NCBI RefSeq assembly: GCF_038502225.1
Contig: NC_091372.1
Span: forward strand, 7,395,757 to 7,459,756
DNA: 64,000 bases
Origin: Cherax quadricarinatus
Taxonomy: Eukaryota > Arthropoda > Malacostraca > Decapoda > Parastacidae
Reading direction: 5' to 3'
The position numbers and the translations under genes were made by a program. Below the pieces are notes generated by a model. That model did not search any database. It was not told the DNA's origin and was given only the letters and a program-made list of their open reading frames with translations. Shown here piece by piece: positions 49,081-60,000 of this stretch (its first letter is position 1; every line of letters starts with the position of its first letter).

Positions 49081-49544
49081 TCCCCTGATCGTTCCCTCAC
49101 GCATGCTGTTAAGGATTTAGGAAGGCAAGGAATGCTAATAACACAACAATTATTGGATCTGGAAGTAAGGTTATTGGTTGAGCAACTCTCCACGACACAC
49201 TACTCGCTTAGTTGTCCTTGCGGGGGTCGAACCACATGACGCCACTTGCTTGTTTCCTCTCTTCACCCAAAACCCAATAACCAAAGTCTAATATACACAA
49301 ACATAAAAATTTCATCAAAATTTCTTTTTCGGTCTCATTATTCAGTGACTTGGTAAAATTCTCTACAGTGAATTGTATTTGTGTTTGTAAAAAAAAAATG
49401 TGTTTTGGCGGGTAATGAGGGTGAAAATAAGCAGCAGTGATGACCATAAAGACGGCAGCTAACAACTGGTCTCCTGCTGGGAACGTTCTATAATGAAGGT
49501 GACCAAACACACCTGCCTTACCTTACCTCCACTAAATTCATGGT
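49081..49544. other. No gene recognised
   Basis: Single-copy-looking sequence with an A9 run at about 49390. No family resemblance was found in any frame. Confidence 0.4.
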
Positions 49545-50040
49545 GTCGTCGACGATGATTTGTGTGGACGATGATTTGTGATGTACGATAGTTTTATGTG
49601 TTGTTGAACGATAGTTTGTTTGTTTGTGGACGATGATTTGTGATGTACGATAGTTTTATATGTTGTTGAACGATAGTTTGTGTTTGTGGACGATGATTTG
49701 TGATGTACGATAGTTTTATGTGTTGTTGAACGATAGTTTGTTTGTTTGTGGACGATGATTTGTGATGTACGATAGTTTTATGTGTTGTTGAACGATAGTT
49801 TGTGTTTGTGGACGATGATTTGTGATGTACGATAGTTTTATATGTTGTTGAACGATAGTTTGTGTTTGTGGACGATGATTTGTGATGTACGATAGTTTTA
49901 TATGTTGTTGAACGATAGTTTGCATTGTTGAACGATAGTTTATGTTGCTGAACGATAGTTTATGTTGCTGAACGATAGTTTATGTTATTGTACGATACTT
50001 CATGATATTGTACGATACTTGACGATACTTGACGATATTG
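49545..50040. repeat. About 60-bp tandem array (S9), with 20-bp coda
   Basis: Roughly six units of 60-64 bp contain GGACGATGATTTGTGATGTA and TTGTTGAACGATAGTTTG. They are followed from about 49920 by shorter repeats around GAACGATAGTTTATGTTG and GTACGATACTT. Confidence 0.93.
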
Positions 50041-50228
50041 TAAGATAATATAGTTTGATCTACTGTTCAGTGTAAGTGTATATTGACAAGTAATAAAGAA
50101 TTACTAGTTACTCAAGACTAAGTATTTACCTATATTAACTTAATTAAAATTAAAAAATCTAGAGAGTAACATTTTAAGACAAGTTGAGAACGCTAAGACG
50201 TCAAAATATCTTAGATGTGATGGGTTAG
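50041..50228. other. AT-rich spacer
   Basis: Nothing is recognised between arrays S9 and S10. Confidence 0.4.
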
Positions 50229-50735
50229 GGAGAGGTCACAGTAGGTAGATGTCAGGTCACAGTAGGTGGATGTTAGGTCACAGTAGGTAGATGTCAGGTC
50301 ACAGTAGGTAGAGGTCAGGTCACAGCATGTAGATGTTAGGTCACAGTAGGTAGATGTTAGGTCACAGTAGGTAGATGTTAGGTAGGTAGACGTTAGGTTA
50401 CAGAAGGTAGAGGTCTGGTCACAGCATGTAGATGTTAGGTCAGAGTAGGTATATGTCAGGTCACAGAAGGTGGATGTTAGGTAGGTAGACGTTAGGTTAC
50501 AGAAGGTAGAGGTCTGGTCACAGCATGTAGATGTTAGGTCAGAGTAGGTAGATGTTAGATCACAGTAGGTGGATGTTAGGTCACGGTAGGTAGATGTTAG
50601 GTCACAGTAGGTAGATGTCAGGTCACAGTAGGTAGTCAGGTCACAGAACGTAGATGTTATGTCACAGTAGGTAAATTTCAGGTCACAGCAGGTAGATGTC
50701 AGGTCACAGCAAATAGATGTCAGGTCACAGGTACC
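50229..50735. repeat. About 21-bp tandem array (S10)
   Basis: The unit is GGTCACAGTAGGTAGATGTTA or close variants (GTCAGGTCACAG, GGTGGATG). A larger duplication is visible: the segment around GTTAGGTTACAGAAGGTAGA occurs at about 50390 and again at about 50490. Confidence 0.93.
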
Positions 50736-50771
50736 ACTGTGTGGACAGGGATCTGTGGAAGTAACCAGTGT

Positions 50772-50816
50772 GTTTACTCACCTAGTTATGGTTGCAGGGG
50801 TCGATTCACAGCTCAG
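50772..50816 (-). pseudogene. LINE 3' terminal scrap
   Basis: TACTCACCTAGTTATGGTTG and CAGGGGTCGATTCACAGCTC match the complement of the main LINE family's 3' UTR end. Confidence 0.65.
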
Positions 50817-50854
50817 TGTGTGTGTGTGGCTGAAGATATCTTGATCCAGCTACA

Positions 50855-51000
50855 GGGTGTTAATTACTTAGTGAGGTTTAAAGACTATCGACTCAAATAG
50901 GGTCATTAAGGTTGCACTGAACCTTTTTCACCACCAGACAAAAATACAGATTCAAGAAAAGCAAAAGAGTTACACTTCTTAGTGTATATATCCTGTGGTG
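50855..51000 (+). mobile_element. Array-flanking repeat (AFR), copy 5
   Basis: GTGAGGTTTAAAGACTATCG, AATAGGGTCATTAAGGTTGC and TTCACCACCAGACAAAA are followed by TATATCCTGTGGTGTATG. It lies downstream of array S10, the same relative order as S3 with copy 2. Confidence 0.65.
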
Positions 51001-51074
51001 TATGATGCTACGTAGCCTGGGGGACTGCAGCTTCCACACATCTTGTTTATCCCCTCACCATCTCTGTATCTTCC

Positions 51075-51200
<126 letters not shown>

Positions 51201-51320
51201 TGTTGCAGTTTAAAAACTGTAGTGTAAAGCACCCTTCTGGCAAGACAGTGGAGTGAATGATGGTGAAAGTTTTTCTTCTCGGGCCACCCTGCCTTGGTGG
51301 GAATCGGCCAGTGTGATAAT
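51201..51320 (-). mobile_element. Dispersed repeat DR1, inverted copy
   Basis: Complement of the first 120 bp of the copy at 3028, with TGTTGCAGTTTAAAAACTGT and CCTTGGTGGGAATCGGCCAG. It is again flanked by (TA)n on both sides. Confidence 0.85.
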
Positions 51321-51332
51321 AAAAAAAAATTA

Positions 51333-51337
<5 letters not shown>

Positions 51338-51421
<84 letters not shown>
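51338..51421. repeat. (TA)n microsatellite
   Basis: A TA tract of about 84 bp. Confidence 0.97.
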
Positions 51422-51424
<3 letters not shown>

Positions 51425-51600
51425 ACTGTCCCTGTTCACCTAGCAGTAAGTAGGTACCTGGGTGTTAGTCGACTGGTGTGGGTGGCATCCTGGGGGACAA
51501 GCTGGAAATAACACAGTCCTCGATGACCCACTGACTTTCTTGGGTTATCCTAAGGGGCTAACCCTCCGGGATTAAATTCCCCAACAAATCTTATCTTAAC
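51425..51600 (+). mobile_element. tRNA-SINE type A, 5' truncated
   Basis: CCTGTTCACCTAGCAGTAAG, GTACCTGGGTGTTAGTCGAC and GACTTTCTTGGGTTATCCTA are followed by CTAACCCTCC and TCTTATCTTA. This is the core and 3' tail of the 8.64-kb SINE; the tRNA-like head is missing. Confidence 0.8.
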
Positions 51601-51917
51601 CCTGGCTGTGAGAGGTTCTCACAAGTTGTATCAAGCCTTCACTCTTCCACACTCTGACGCGCTGTTTACAGCTTTACACAAATTTATTAATAATGTATAA
51701 ATCAATTACAATGTTGCGTAGGTGTTAGCATGCTGTAAATAATAAATTAGCTACTGCATTATTAAGAAAATTGGCTGGTACACAAGACTACTGGGCAGGA
51801 TAGATTAGTCAGACGTGGAGACATAATCAGTTCTCTTTCAGTTCTGATGGAACTGAAGTAGGTTTTTGTATGGGTTTTCTAGGTACTAGCAAATAAACAC
51901 ATACATACACACACACA
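51601..51917. other. No gene recognised
   Basis: It has a small hairpin, TGTGAGAGGTTCTCACA, at about 51609-51625 just past the SINE end, then AT-rich sequence. Confidence 0.45.
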
Positions 51918-52048
51918 CTCACAGTGATGTGGTGGAGGCAGGATCCATACATAGCTTTATGAAGAGGTACGATAAGGCTCTTGGAGCGGAAGAAAGTGGG
52001 TAGCAGAAGCTGTGAATCGACTCCTTCAACCACAAATAGGTGAGGACA
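51918..52048 (+). pseudogene. LINE 3' end fragment (first of a chain of three)
   Basis: CAGTGATGTGGTGGAGGCAG encodes the C-terminal VVEAGSIHSF-like stretch, followed by a short 3' UTR ending in AATAGGTGAGGAC. It has AC-rich tracts on both sides, and the next LINE copy starts at about 52072. Confidence 0.8.
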
Positions 52049-52071
52049 CACGCACACACACACACACACAT

Positions 52072-54319
52072 AGTACATAGTAGAGCTGCAAGTGGAGAGA
52101 ATAACAGGAGTAGAATGGGAAAAGCCTGACTATAAAAGAGGGGACTACATAGGGTTGAAGAACTTCCTGCGGGAGGTCCAGTGGGACAGAGAACTGGCAG
52201 GAAAGCCAGTAAATGAAATGATGGAATATGTAGCAACAAAATGCAAGGAGGCAGTGGAAAGGTTCATTCCCAAGGGCAACAGTAACAACGGGAAGACCAG
52301 AACAAGCCCCTGGTTCACCCGATGGTGTAAGGAGGCAAAAACAAAGTGCAATAGAGAATGGAAAAAGTACAGAAGGCAGAGAACACACGAAAATAGGGAG
52401 ATCAGTCGCAGAGCCAGGAATGAGTACGCACAGGTAAGGAGGGAGGCCCAGCGTCAGTATGAAAATGACATAGCATCGAGAATCAAGACAGACCCGAAAC
52501 TGTTGTATAGCCACATCAGGAGGAAGACAACAGTCAAAGACCAGGTGATCAGATTAAGGACAGAAGGTGGAGAACTCACAAGAAATGATCAGGAGGTATG
52601 TGAGGAGCTGAACAGGAGATTTAAGGAAGTTTTTACAGTAGAGACAGGAAGGGCTGTGGGAAGACAGAACAGAAGGGAACATCAAGAGGGAATATACCAA
52701 CAAGTGTTGGATGACATACGAACAACTGAGGAGGAGGTGAAGAAGCTCTTAAGTGACCTTGACACCTCAAAGGCGATGGGACCGGACAACATCTCCCCAT
52801 GGGTCCTTAGAGAAGGAGCAGAGATGCTGTGTGTGCCTCTAACCACAATCTTCAACACATCCCTTGAAACTGGGCAACTACCTGAGAAATGGAAGACAGC
52901 TAATGTAGTCCCCATATTTAAGAAAGGAAACAGAAACGAGGCACTAAACTACAGACCTGTGTCTCTGACATGTATTGTGTGCAAAGTCATGGAGAAGATT
53001 ATCAGGAGGAGAGTGGTCGAACACCTGGAAAGGAACAAGATTATAAATGAAAACCAGCATGGGTTCATGGAAGGCAAATCTTGTATCACAAACCTCCTGG
53101 AGTTTTATGACAAGGTAACAGAAGTAAGACATGAGAGAGAGGGTTGGGTAGATTGCGTTTTCCTAGACTGCAGGAAGGCCTTTGACACAGTTCCCCACAA
53201 GAGATTAGTGCAGAAGCTGGAGGATCAGGCACACGTAAAAGGAAGGGCACTGCAATGGATAAGGGAATACCTGACAGGGAGGCAGCAACGAGTCATGGTA
53301 CGTGAAGAGGTATCACAGTGGGCGCCTGTTACGAGCGGGGTCCCACAGGGGTCAGTTCTAGGACCAGTGCTATTTTTGATATATGTGAACGACATGATGG
53401 AAGGTATAGACTCTGAAGTGTCCCTGTTCGCAGATGACGTGAAGTTGATGAGAAGAATTAAATCGGACGAGGATGAGGCAGGACTGCAAAGAGACCTGGA
53501 GAGGCTGGACATGTGGTCCAGTAACTGGCTTCTCGAATTCAATCCAGCCAAATGCAAAGTCATGAAGATTGGGGAGGGGCAAAGAAGACCGCAGACAGAG
53601 TATAGGCTAGGTGGACAAAGACTACAGACCTCACTCAGGGAGAAAGACCTTGGGGTGACCATAACACCGAGCACATCACCGGAGGCACACATCAACCAAA
53701 TAACTGCTGCAGCATACGGGCGCCTGGCAAACCTGAGAATAGCGTTCCGATACCTTAATAAGGAATCGTTCAAGACACTGTACACTGTGTATGTTAGGCC
53801 CATACTGGAGTATGCAGCACCAGTCTGGAACCCACACCTGGTCAAGCACGTCAAGAAGTTAGAGAAAGTACAAAGGTTTGCAACAAGGCTAGTCCCAGAG
53901 CTCAAGGGAATGTCGTACGAGGAAAGGTTAAGGGAAATCGGACTGACGACACTGGAGGACAGAAGGGTCAGGGGAGACATGATAACGACATACAAGATAC
54001 TGCGGGGAATAGACAAGGTGGACAGAGATAGGATGTTCCAGAGAGGGGACACAGGGACAAGGGGTCACAACTGGAAGCTGAAGACTCAGACGAGTCACAG
54101 GGACGTTAGGAAGTATTTCTTCAGTCATAGAGTTGTCAGCAAGTGGAATAGCCTAGCAAGTGAAGTAGTGGAGGCAGGAACCATACATAGTTTTAAGAAG
54201 AGGTATGACAAAGCTCAGGAAGCAGAGAGAGAGAGGATCCAGTAGCGATCAGTGAAGAGGCGGGGCCAGGAGCTGAGTCTCGACCCCTGCAACCACAATT
54301 AGGTGAGTACAATTAGGTG

Positions 54320-54325
<6 letters not shown>
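52072..54325 (+). mobile_element. LINE (CR1/Jockey group), 5' truncated, intact RT frame
   Basis: A copy of the window's main LINE family starting inside the endonuclease-RT linker directly after a (CA)n tract. It runs through RT and the C-terminal domain to a 3' UTR with GAAGAGGCGGGGCCAGGAGC. Its end is a duplicated AATTAGGTGAGTAC followed by (AC)n. There is no poly(A). Confidence 0.88.
52092..54245 (+). CDS. LINE reverse transcriptase ORF, N-terminally truncated
   Basis: The open frame runs from 52074 (after a stop at 52071) to the TAG at 54243. The nominal start at 52092 is GTG, so it is not a true initiator: homology to the next copy (YIVELQVER) continues to 52074. Residues counted from 52092: a basic linker to about 150; RT about 225-520 with SKAMGPDNISPWVL, NYRPVSLTCIVCKVMEK, QHGFMEGKSC, LDCRKAFDTVPH (catalytic D359), TSGVPQGSVLGPVLF and SLFADDVKLM (FADD 446-449) and KDLGVTITPS; then a C-terminal region with ILEYAAPVWNPHLVKHVKKL, GLTTLEDRRVRGD and RKYFFSHRVVSKWNSL. 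All catalytic Asp residues are present. The protein would copy LINE RNA by target-primed reverse transcription. With the endonuclease missing this copy cannot be autonomous. The lack of frame damage suggests recent insertion. Confidence 0.9.
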   Translation: MERITGVEWEKPDYKRGDYIGLKNFLREVQWDRELAGKPVNEMMEYVATKCKEAVERFIPKGNSNNGKTRTSPWFTRWCKEAKTKCNREWKKYRRQRTHENREISRRARNEYAQVRREAQRQYENDIASRIKTDPKLLYSHIRRKTTVKDQVIRLRTEGGELTRNDQEVCEELNRRFKEVFTVETGRAVGRQNRREHQEGIYQQVLDDIRTTEEEVKKLLSDLDTSKAMGPDNISPWVLREGAEMLCVPLTTIFNTSLETGQLPEKWKTANVVPIFKKGNRNEALNYRPVSLTCIVCKVMEKIIRRRVVEHLERNKIINENQHGFMEGKSCITNLLEFYDKVTEVRHEREGWVDCVFLDCRKAFDTVPHKRLVQKLEDQAHVKGRALQWIREYLTGRQQRVMVREEVSQWAPVTSGVPQGSVLGPVLFLIYVNDMMEGIDSEVSLFADDVKLMRRIKSDEDEAGLQRDLERLDMWSSNWLLEFNPAKCKVMKIGEGQRRPQTEYRLGGQRLQTSLREKDLGVTITPSTSPEAHINQITAAAYGRLANLRIAFRYLNKESFKTLYTVYVRPILEYAAPVWNPHLVKHVKKLEKVQRFATRLVPELKGMSYEERLREIGLTTLEDRRVRGDMITTYKILRGIDKVDRDRMFQRGDTGTRGHNWKLKTQTSHRDVRKYFFSHRVVSKWNSLASEVVEAGTIHSFKKRYDKAQEAERERIQ

Positions 54326-54378
<53 letters not shown>
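54326..54378. repeat. (AC)n microsatellite linking two LINE copies
   Basis: A pure AC tract of about 53 bp: the 3' tail of the upstream LINE and at the same time the 5' boundary of the next. Confidence 0.97.
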
Positions 54379-54379
<1 letters not shown>

Positions 54380-55197
54380 TCTAATACAGCCTCCCTCACA
54401 ACTTCCTATAGAAGCCTCCCAACCAGGTCAACCCCAGTGCAACCAAACACTCTAAACCAAAACACCCATGCCACATCCAATGCCCCCACCCACTGCATTA
54501 CAAACTCCACCCCCACAGCAACAACCCATGGTTCCTTATCAGGTCTCCCACTTCCCCAACCCCAATATACCTCCCAGACCACAGTCTTAGAAAAGAAGTT
54601 GAAGGTGTGGTATACAAGTGCAGATGGAATAACAAACAAGTATGAGGAGTGGCATGAAAGAATCAAGGAGACATCCCCAGACATAATAGCACTCACAGAA
54701 ACAAAACTCACCAGAATAATAACAGATTCAATCTTTCCATCCGGATATCAAATCCTCAGGAAAGACAGAGGGAGGAGAGGGGGAGGAGGAGTTGCACTGC
54801 TCATTAAAAACCAGTGGGGTTTTGAGGAAATGGAAGGAATGGATGGCACGGGCGAAAGGGACTACTTAGTAGGAATAATCCAGTCTGAGGGACATAAGGT
54901 GATAATTGCAGTAATGTACAACCCACCACAGAACTGCAGGAGGCCAAGAGAACAATACGATGAGAGCAACAGAGCAATAGTCGACACACTAGCCGAAGTG
55001 GCCAGGAGAGCACACATGGGGGGAGCAAAGTTACTAGTTATGGGTGATTTCAATCACAAGGAGGTTGACTGGGAAAACCTGGAGCCCCATGGGGGTCCCG
55101 AAACATGGAGAGCCAAGATGATGGATGTGGTACTGGAAAACCTCATACATCAACATGTTAGAGGCACTACCAGAGAGACAGAGGAGAGGATGAACCA
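54379..55197 (+). pseudogene. LINE AP-type endonuclease domain
   Basis: After a Pro/Thr-rich leader (54379-54590) the frame gives KKLKVWYTSADGITNKYEEW, DIIALTETKL (catalytic Glu), RKDRGRRGGGGVALLI, IIAVMYNPP and LLVMGDFNHKEVDWENL (GDFN motif). The same frame extends upstream into the (AC)n tract, giving Thr-His repeats, so any start there is an artefact. The frame is lost at about 55197: shifting by one restores ARLDLVFTLSSSD and LGASDHVVL, which complete the endonuclease with its SDH motif. The domain nicks target DNA for LINE insertion; this copy is disabled by frameshifts. Confidence 0.87.
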
Positions 55198-57000
55198 GCA
55201 AGGTTGGACCTTGTATTCACCTTGAGTAGTTCGGACATCGAGGATATCATGTATGAAAGGCCCCTGGGAGCTAGTGATCATGTGGTTCTGTGCTTCGACT
55301 ACATAGTTGAGCTCCAAGTGGAGAGAGTAGCAGCAATAGGTTGGGAAAAACCAAACTACAAAAGGGGGAACTACTCAGGCATGAGGAACTTCCTTCAAGA
55401 CATTCACCGGGATAGGGAACTGACAGGAAAACCAGTACAAGAAATGATGGACTATGGGCAACAAAATGCAAGGAGACAGAGGAGAGGTTTGTTTCCAAGG
55501 GAAACAGAAATAATGGGAAGAACAGAACGAGTCCTTGGTTCACACAAAGGTGTAGGGAGGCAAAAACTAGGTGTACTCGAGAATGGAAAAGGTACAGAAG
55601 ACAGAGAACTCAGGAAAATAAAGAGATTAGCCGAAGAGCCAGAAACGAATATGCACAGAATAGAAGGGAGGCTCAGCGACAATATGAAAATGACATAGCA
55701 TCGAAAGTCAAGTCTGACCTGAAGCTGTTGTACAGCCACATCAGGAGGAAAACAACAGTCAAGGACCAGGTAATCAGACTGAGGAAGGGTGATGGGGAGT
55801 TCACAAGAAACGACCGAGAGGTATGTCAGGAGCTCAACACGAGATTTAAAGAAGTATTTACAGTGGAAACCAGTAGGACTCCAGGAAATCAGAACAAAGG
55901 GGGAACCAGCAAGTGCTGGATGAGGTACATATAACCAAGGAGGAGGTGAAGAAGCTTCTATGCGAACTTGACACCTCAAAGGCGGTGGGACCAGACAACA
56001 TCTCTCCGTGGGTCCTGAAAGAGGGAGCAGAGATACTGTGTGTGCCATTAACAAAGATCTTCAACACATCAATTGAAACTGGGCAACTCTCTGAGGTATG
56101 GAAGATGGCAAATGTAGTCCCAATTTTTAAAAAGGGAGACAGACATGAGGCACTAAACTACAGACCTGTATCACTAACATGTATAGTATGCAAGGTCATG
56201 GAGAAGATCCTCAGGAGGAGAGTGGTGGAGCACCTGGAAAGAAACAAGTGCATAATTGACAACCAGCACGGTTTCAGGGAAGGAAAATCCTGTGTCACAA
56301 ACCCACTAGAGTTTTATGACAAGGTGACAGAAGTAAGACAAGAGAGAGAGGGGTGGATCGGCTGCATTTTTTTTGGACTGCAAGAAGGCCTTCGACACAG
56401 TTCCTCACAAGAGGTTACTGCAAAAGCTAGAGGATCAGGCACACATAACAGGAAAGGCATTGCAATGAATCAGAGAATACCTGAAAGGGAGGCAACAACG
56501 AGTCATGGTACGTGACGAGGTGTCAGAGTGGGCGTCTGTGACAAGCGCGGTTCCACAGGGGTTAGTCCTAGAACCTGTGCTGTTCTTGGTATATGTGAAT
56601 GACATAACGGAAGGGATAGACTCAAAAGTGTCCTTGTTTGCAGATGATGTGAAGTTAATGAGAAGAATCAAATCGGATGAGGATCAGGCAGGACTACAAA
56701 GAGACCTAGACAGGCTACAAGCCTGGTCCAGCAACTGGCTCCTTGAGTTTAACCCTGCCAAATGCAAAGTCATGAAGATTGGGGAAGAGCAAAGAAGACC
56801 GCAGACACAATATAGTTTAGATGGCCAAAGACTGCAAACCTCACTCAAGGAAAAAGATCTGGGGGTGAGTATAACACCGAGCATATCTCCTGAGGCGCAC
56901 ATCAATCAGATAACTGCTGCAGCATACGGGCCCCTGGCAAACCTACGGATAGCGTTCCGATACCTCAGTAAGGATTCGTTTAAGACTCTTTATACCATTT
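55198..57000 (+). pseudogene. LINE reverse transcriptase, multiply frameshifted, 3' truncated
   Basis: It continues the copy that starts at 54379. Frame changes are visible near 55455 (after EMMDY), near 55905 (before QQVLDEVHITKEEVKK) and at a T8 run at 56368-56375 (inside IFLDCKKAFD). An in-frame TGA at about 56466 replaces the Trp codon of the LQWIREYL motif. Catalytic motifs are otherwise present: NYRPVSLTC, DNQHGFREGKSC, VPQG (with G-to-A and S-to-L changes around it) and SLFADDVKLM at about 56630-56660. It stops at SFKTLYT near 56995, where the 40-bp array begins. Confidence 0.88.
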
Positions 57001-60000
57001 TTAGTTCGTGTAGCAATATACGACCAGGAATGTGATGGCGTTAGTTCGTGTAGCAATATACGACCAGGAATGTGATGGCGTTAGTTCGTGTAGCAATATA
57101 CGACCAGGAATGTGATGGCGTTAGTTCGTGTAGCAATATACGACCAGGAATGTGATGGCGTTAGTTCGTGTAGCAATACACGACCAGGAATGTGATGGCG
57201 TTAGTTCGTGTAGCAATACACGACCAGGAATGTGATGGCGTTAGTTCGTGTAGCAATATACGACCAGGAATGTGATGGCGTTAGTTCGTGTAGCAATACA
57301 CGACCAGGAATGTGATGGCGTTAGTTCGTGTAGCAATATACGACCAGGAATGTGATGGCGTTAGTTCGTGTAGCAATACACGACCAGGAATGTGATGGCG
57401 TTAGTTCGTGTAGCAATATACGACCAGGAATGTGATGGCGTTAGTTCGTGTAGCAATATACGACCAGGAATGTGATGGCGTTAGTTCGTGTAGCAATATA
57501 CGACCAGGAATGTGATGGCGTTAGTTCGTGTAGCAATATACGACCAGGAATGTGATGGCGTTAGTTCGTGTAGCAATATACGACCAGGAATGTGATGGCG
57601 TTAGTTCGTGTAGCAATACACGACCAGGAATGTGATGGCGTTAGTTCGTGTAGCAATACACGACCAGGAATGTGATGGCGTTAGTTCGTGTAGCAATATA
57701 CGACCAGGAATGTGATGGCGTTAGTTCGTGTAGCAATACACGACCAGGAATGTGATGGCGTTAGTTCGTGTAGCAATATACGACCAGGAATGTGATGGCG
57801 TTAGTTCGTGTAGCAATATACGACCAGGAATGTGATGGCGTTAGTTCGTGTAGCAATACACGACCAGGAATGTGATGGTATTAGTTCGTGTAGCAATATA
57901 CGACCAGGAATGTGATGGCATTAGTTCGTGTAGCAATATACGACCAGGAATGTGATGGCGTTAGTTCGTGTAGCAATATACGACCAGGAATGTGATGGCG
58001 TTAGTTCGTGTAGCAATATACGACCAGGAATGTGATGGCGTTAGTTCGTGTAGCAATACACGACCAGGAATGTGATGGCGTTAGTTCGTGTAGCAATATA
58101 CGACCAGGAATGTGATGGCGTTAGTTCGTGTAGCAATATACGACCAGGAATGTGATGGCGTTAGTTCGTGTAGCAATATACGACCAGGAATGTGATGGCG
58201 TTAGTTCGTGTAGCAATATACGACCAGGAATGTGATGGCGTTAGTTCGTGTAGCAATACACGACCAGGAATGTGATGGTATTAGTTCGTTAGTTCGTGTA
58301 GCAATAGCAATACGACCAGGAATCTGATGTCGTTAGTTCGTGTAGCAATATACGACCAGGAATGTGATGGCGTTAGTTCGTGTAGCAATATACGACCAGG
58401 AATGTGATGGCGTTAGTTCGTGTAGCAATACACGACCAGGAATGTGATGGCGTTAGTTCGTGTAGCAATATACGACCAGGAATGTGATGGTGTTAGTTCG
58501 TGTAGCAATATGGCGTTACGACCAGGAATGTGATGGCGTTAGTTCGTGTAGCAATATACGACCAGGAATGTGATGGCGTTAGTTCGTGTAGCAATATACG
58601 ACCAGGAATGTGATGGCGTTAGTTCGTGTAGCAATATACGACCAGGAATGTGATGGCGTTAGTTCGTGTAGCAATATACGACCAGGAATGTGATGGCGTT
58701 AGTTCGTGTAGCAATACACCAGGAATGTGATGGCGTTAGTTCGTGTAGCAATATACGACCAGGAATGTGATGGCGTTAGTTCGTGTAGCAATATACGACC
58801 AGGAATGTGATGGCGTTAGTTCGTGTAGCAATATACGACCAGGAATGTGATGACGTTAGTTCGTGTAGCAATACGACCAGAATGTGATGGCGTTAGTTCG
58901 TGTAGCAATACACGAAGGAATGTGATGGCGTTAGTTCGTGTAGCAATATCGACCAGGAATGTGATGGCGTTAGTTCGTGTAGCAATATACGACCAGGAAT
59001 GTGATGGCGTTAGTTCGTGTAGCAATACACGACCAGGAATGTGATGGCGTTAGTTCGTGTAGCAATATACGACCAGGAATGTGATGGCGTTAGTTCGTGT
59101 AGCAATACACGACCAGGAATGTGATGGCGACGTGTAGCAGGAATGTGATGGCGTTAGTTCGTGTAGCAATATACGACCAGGAATGTGATGGCGTTAGTTC
59201 GTGTAGCAATATACGACCAGGAATGTGATGGCGTTAGTTCGTGTAGCAATATACGACCAGGAATGTGATGGCGTTAGTTCGTGTAGCAATATACGACCAG
59301 GAATGTGATGGCGTTAGTTCGTGTAGCAATATACGACCAGGAATGTGATGGCGTTAGTTCGTGTAGCAATATACGACCAGGAATGTGATGGCGTTAGTTC
59401 GTGTAGCAATATACGACCAGGAATGTGATGGCGTTAGTTCGTGTAGCAATATACGACCAGGAATGTGATGGCGTTAGTTCGTGTAGCAATATACGACCAG
59501 GAATGTGATGGCGTTAGTTCGTGTAGCAATACACGACCAGGAATGTGATGGCGTTAGTTCGTGTAGCAATATACGACCAGGAATGTGATGGCGTTAGTTC
59601 GTGTAGCAATACACGACCAGGAATGTGATGGCGTTAGTTCGTGTAGCAATATACGACCAGGAATGTGATGGCGTTAGTTCGTGTAGCAATACACGACCAG
59701 GAATGTGATGGCGTTAGTTCGTGTAGCAATACACGACCAGGAATGTGATGGCGTTAGTTCGTGTAGCAATATACGACCAGGAATGTGATGGCGTTAGTTC
59801 GTGTAGCAATATGTGATGGCGACCAGGAATGTGATGGCGTTAGTTCGTGTAGCAATATGGCGTTACGACCAGGAATGTGATGGCGTTAGTTCGTGTAGCA
59901 ATATACAACCAGGAATGTGATGGCGTTAGTTCGTGTAGCAATATACGACCAGGAATGTGATGGCGTTAGTTCGTGTAGCAATATACGACCAGGAATGTGA

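Noticed and set aside
52092..52094. True translation start of the LINE ORF at 52092
   Set aside because: The codon is GTG, and homology to the next LINE copy continues upstream to 52074, so the copy is 5' truncated and has no native start.
54317..54378. N-terminal Thr-His-rich domain of the LINE endonuclease ORF
   Set aside because: It is the (AC)n microsatellite read in frame; the element begins after it at about 54379.
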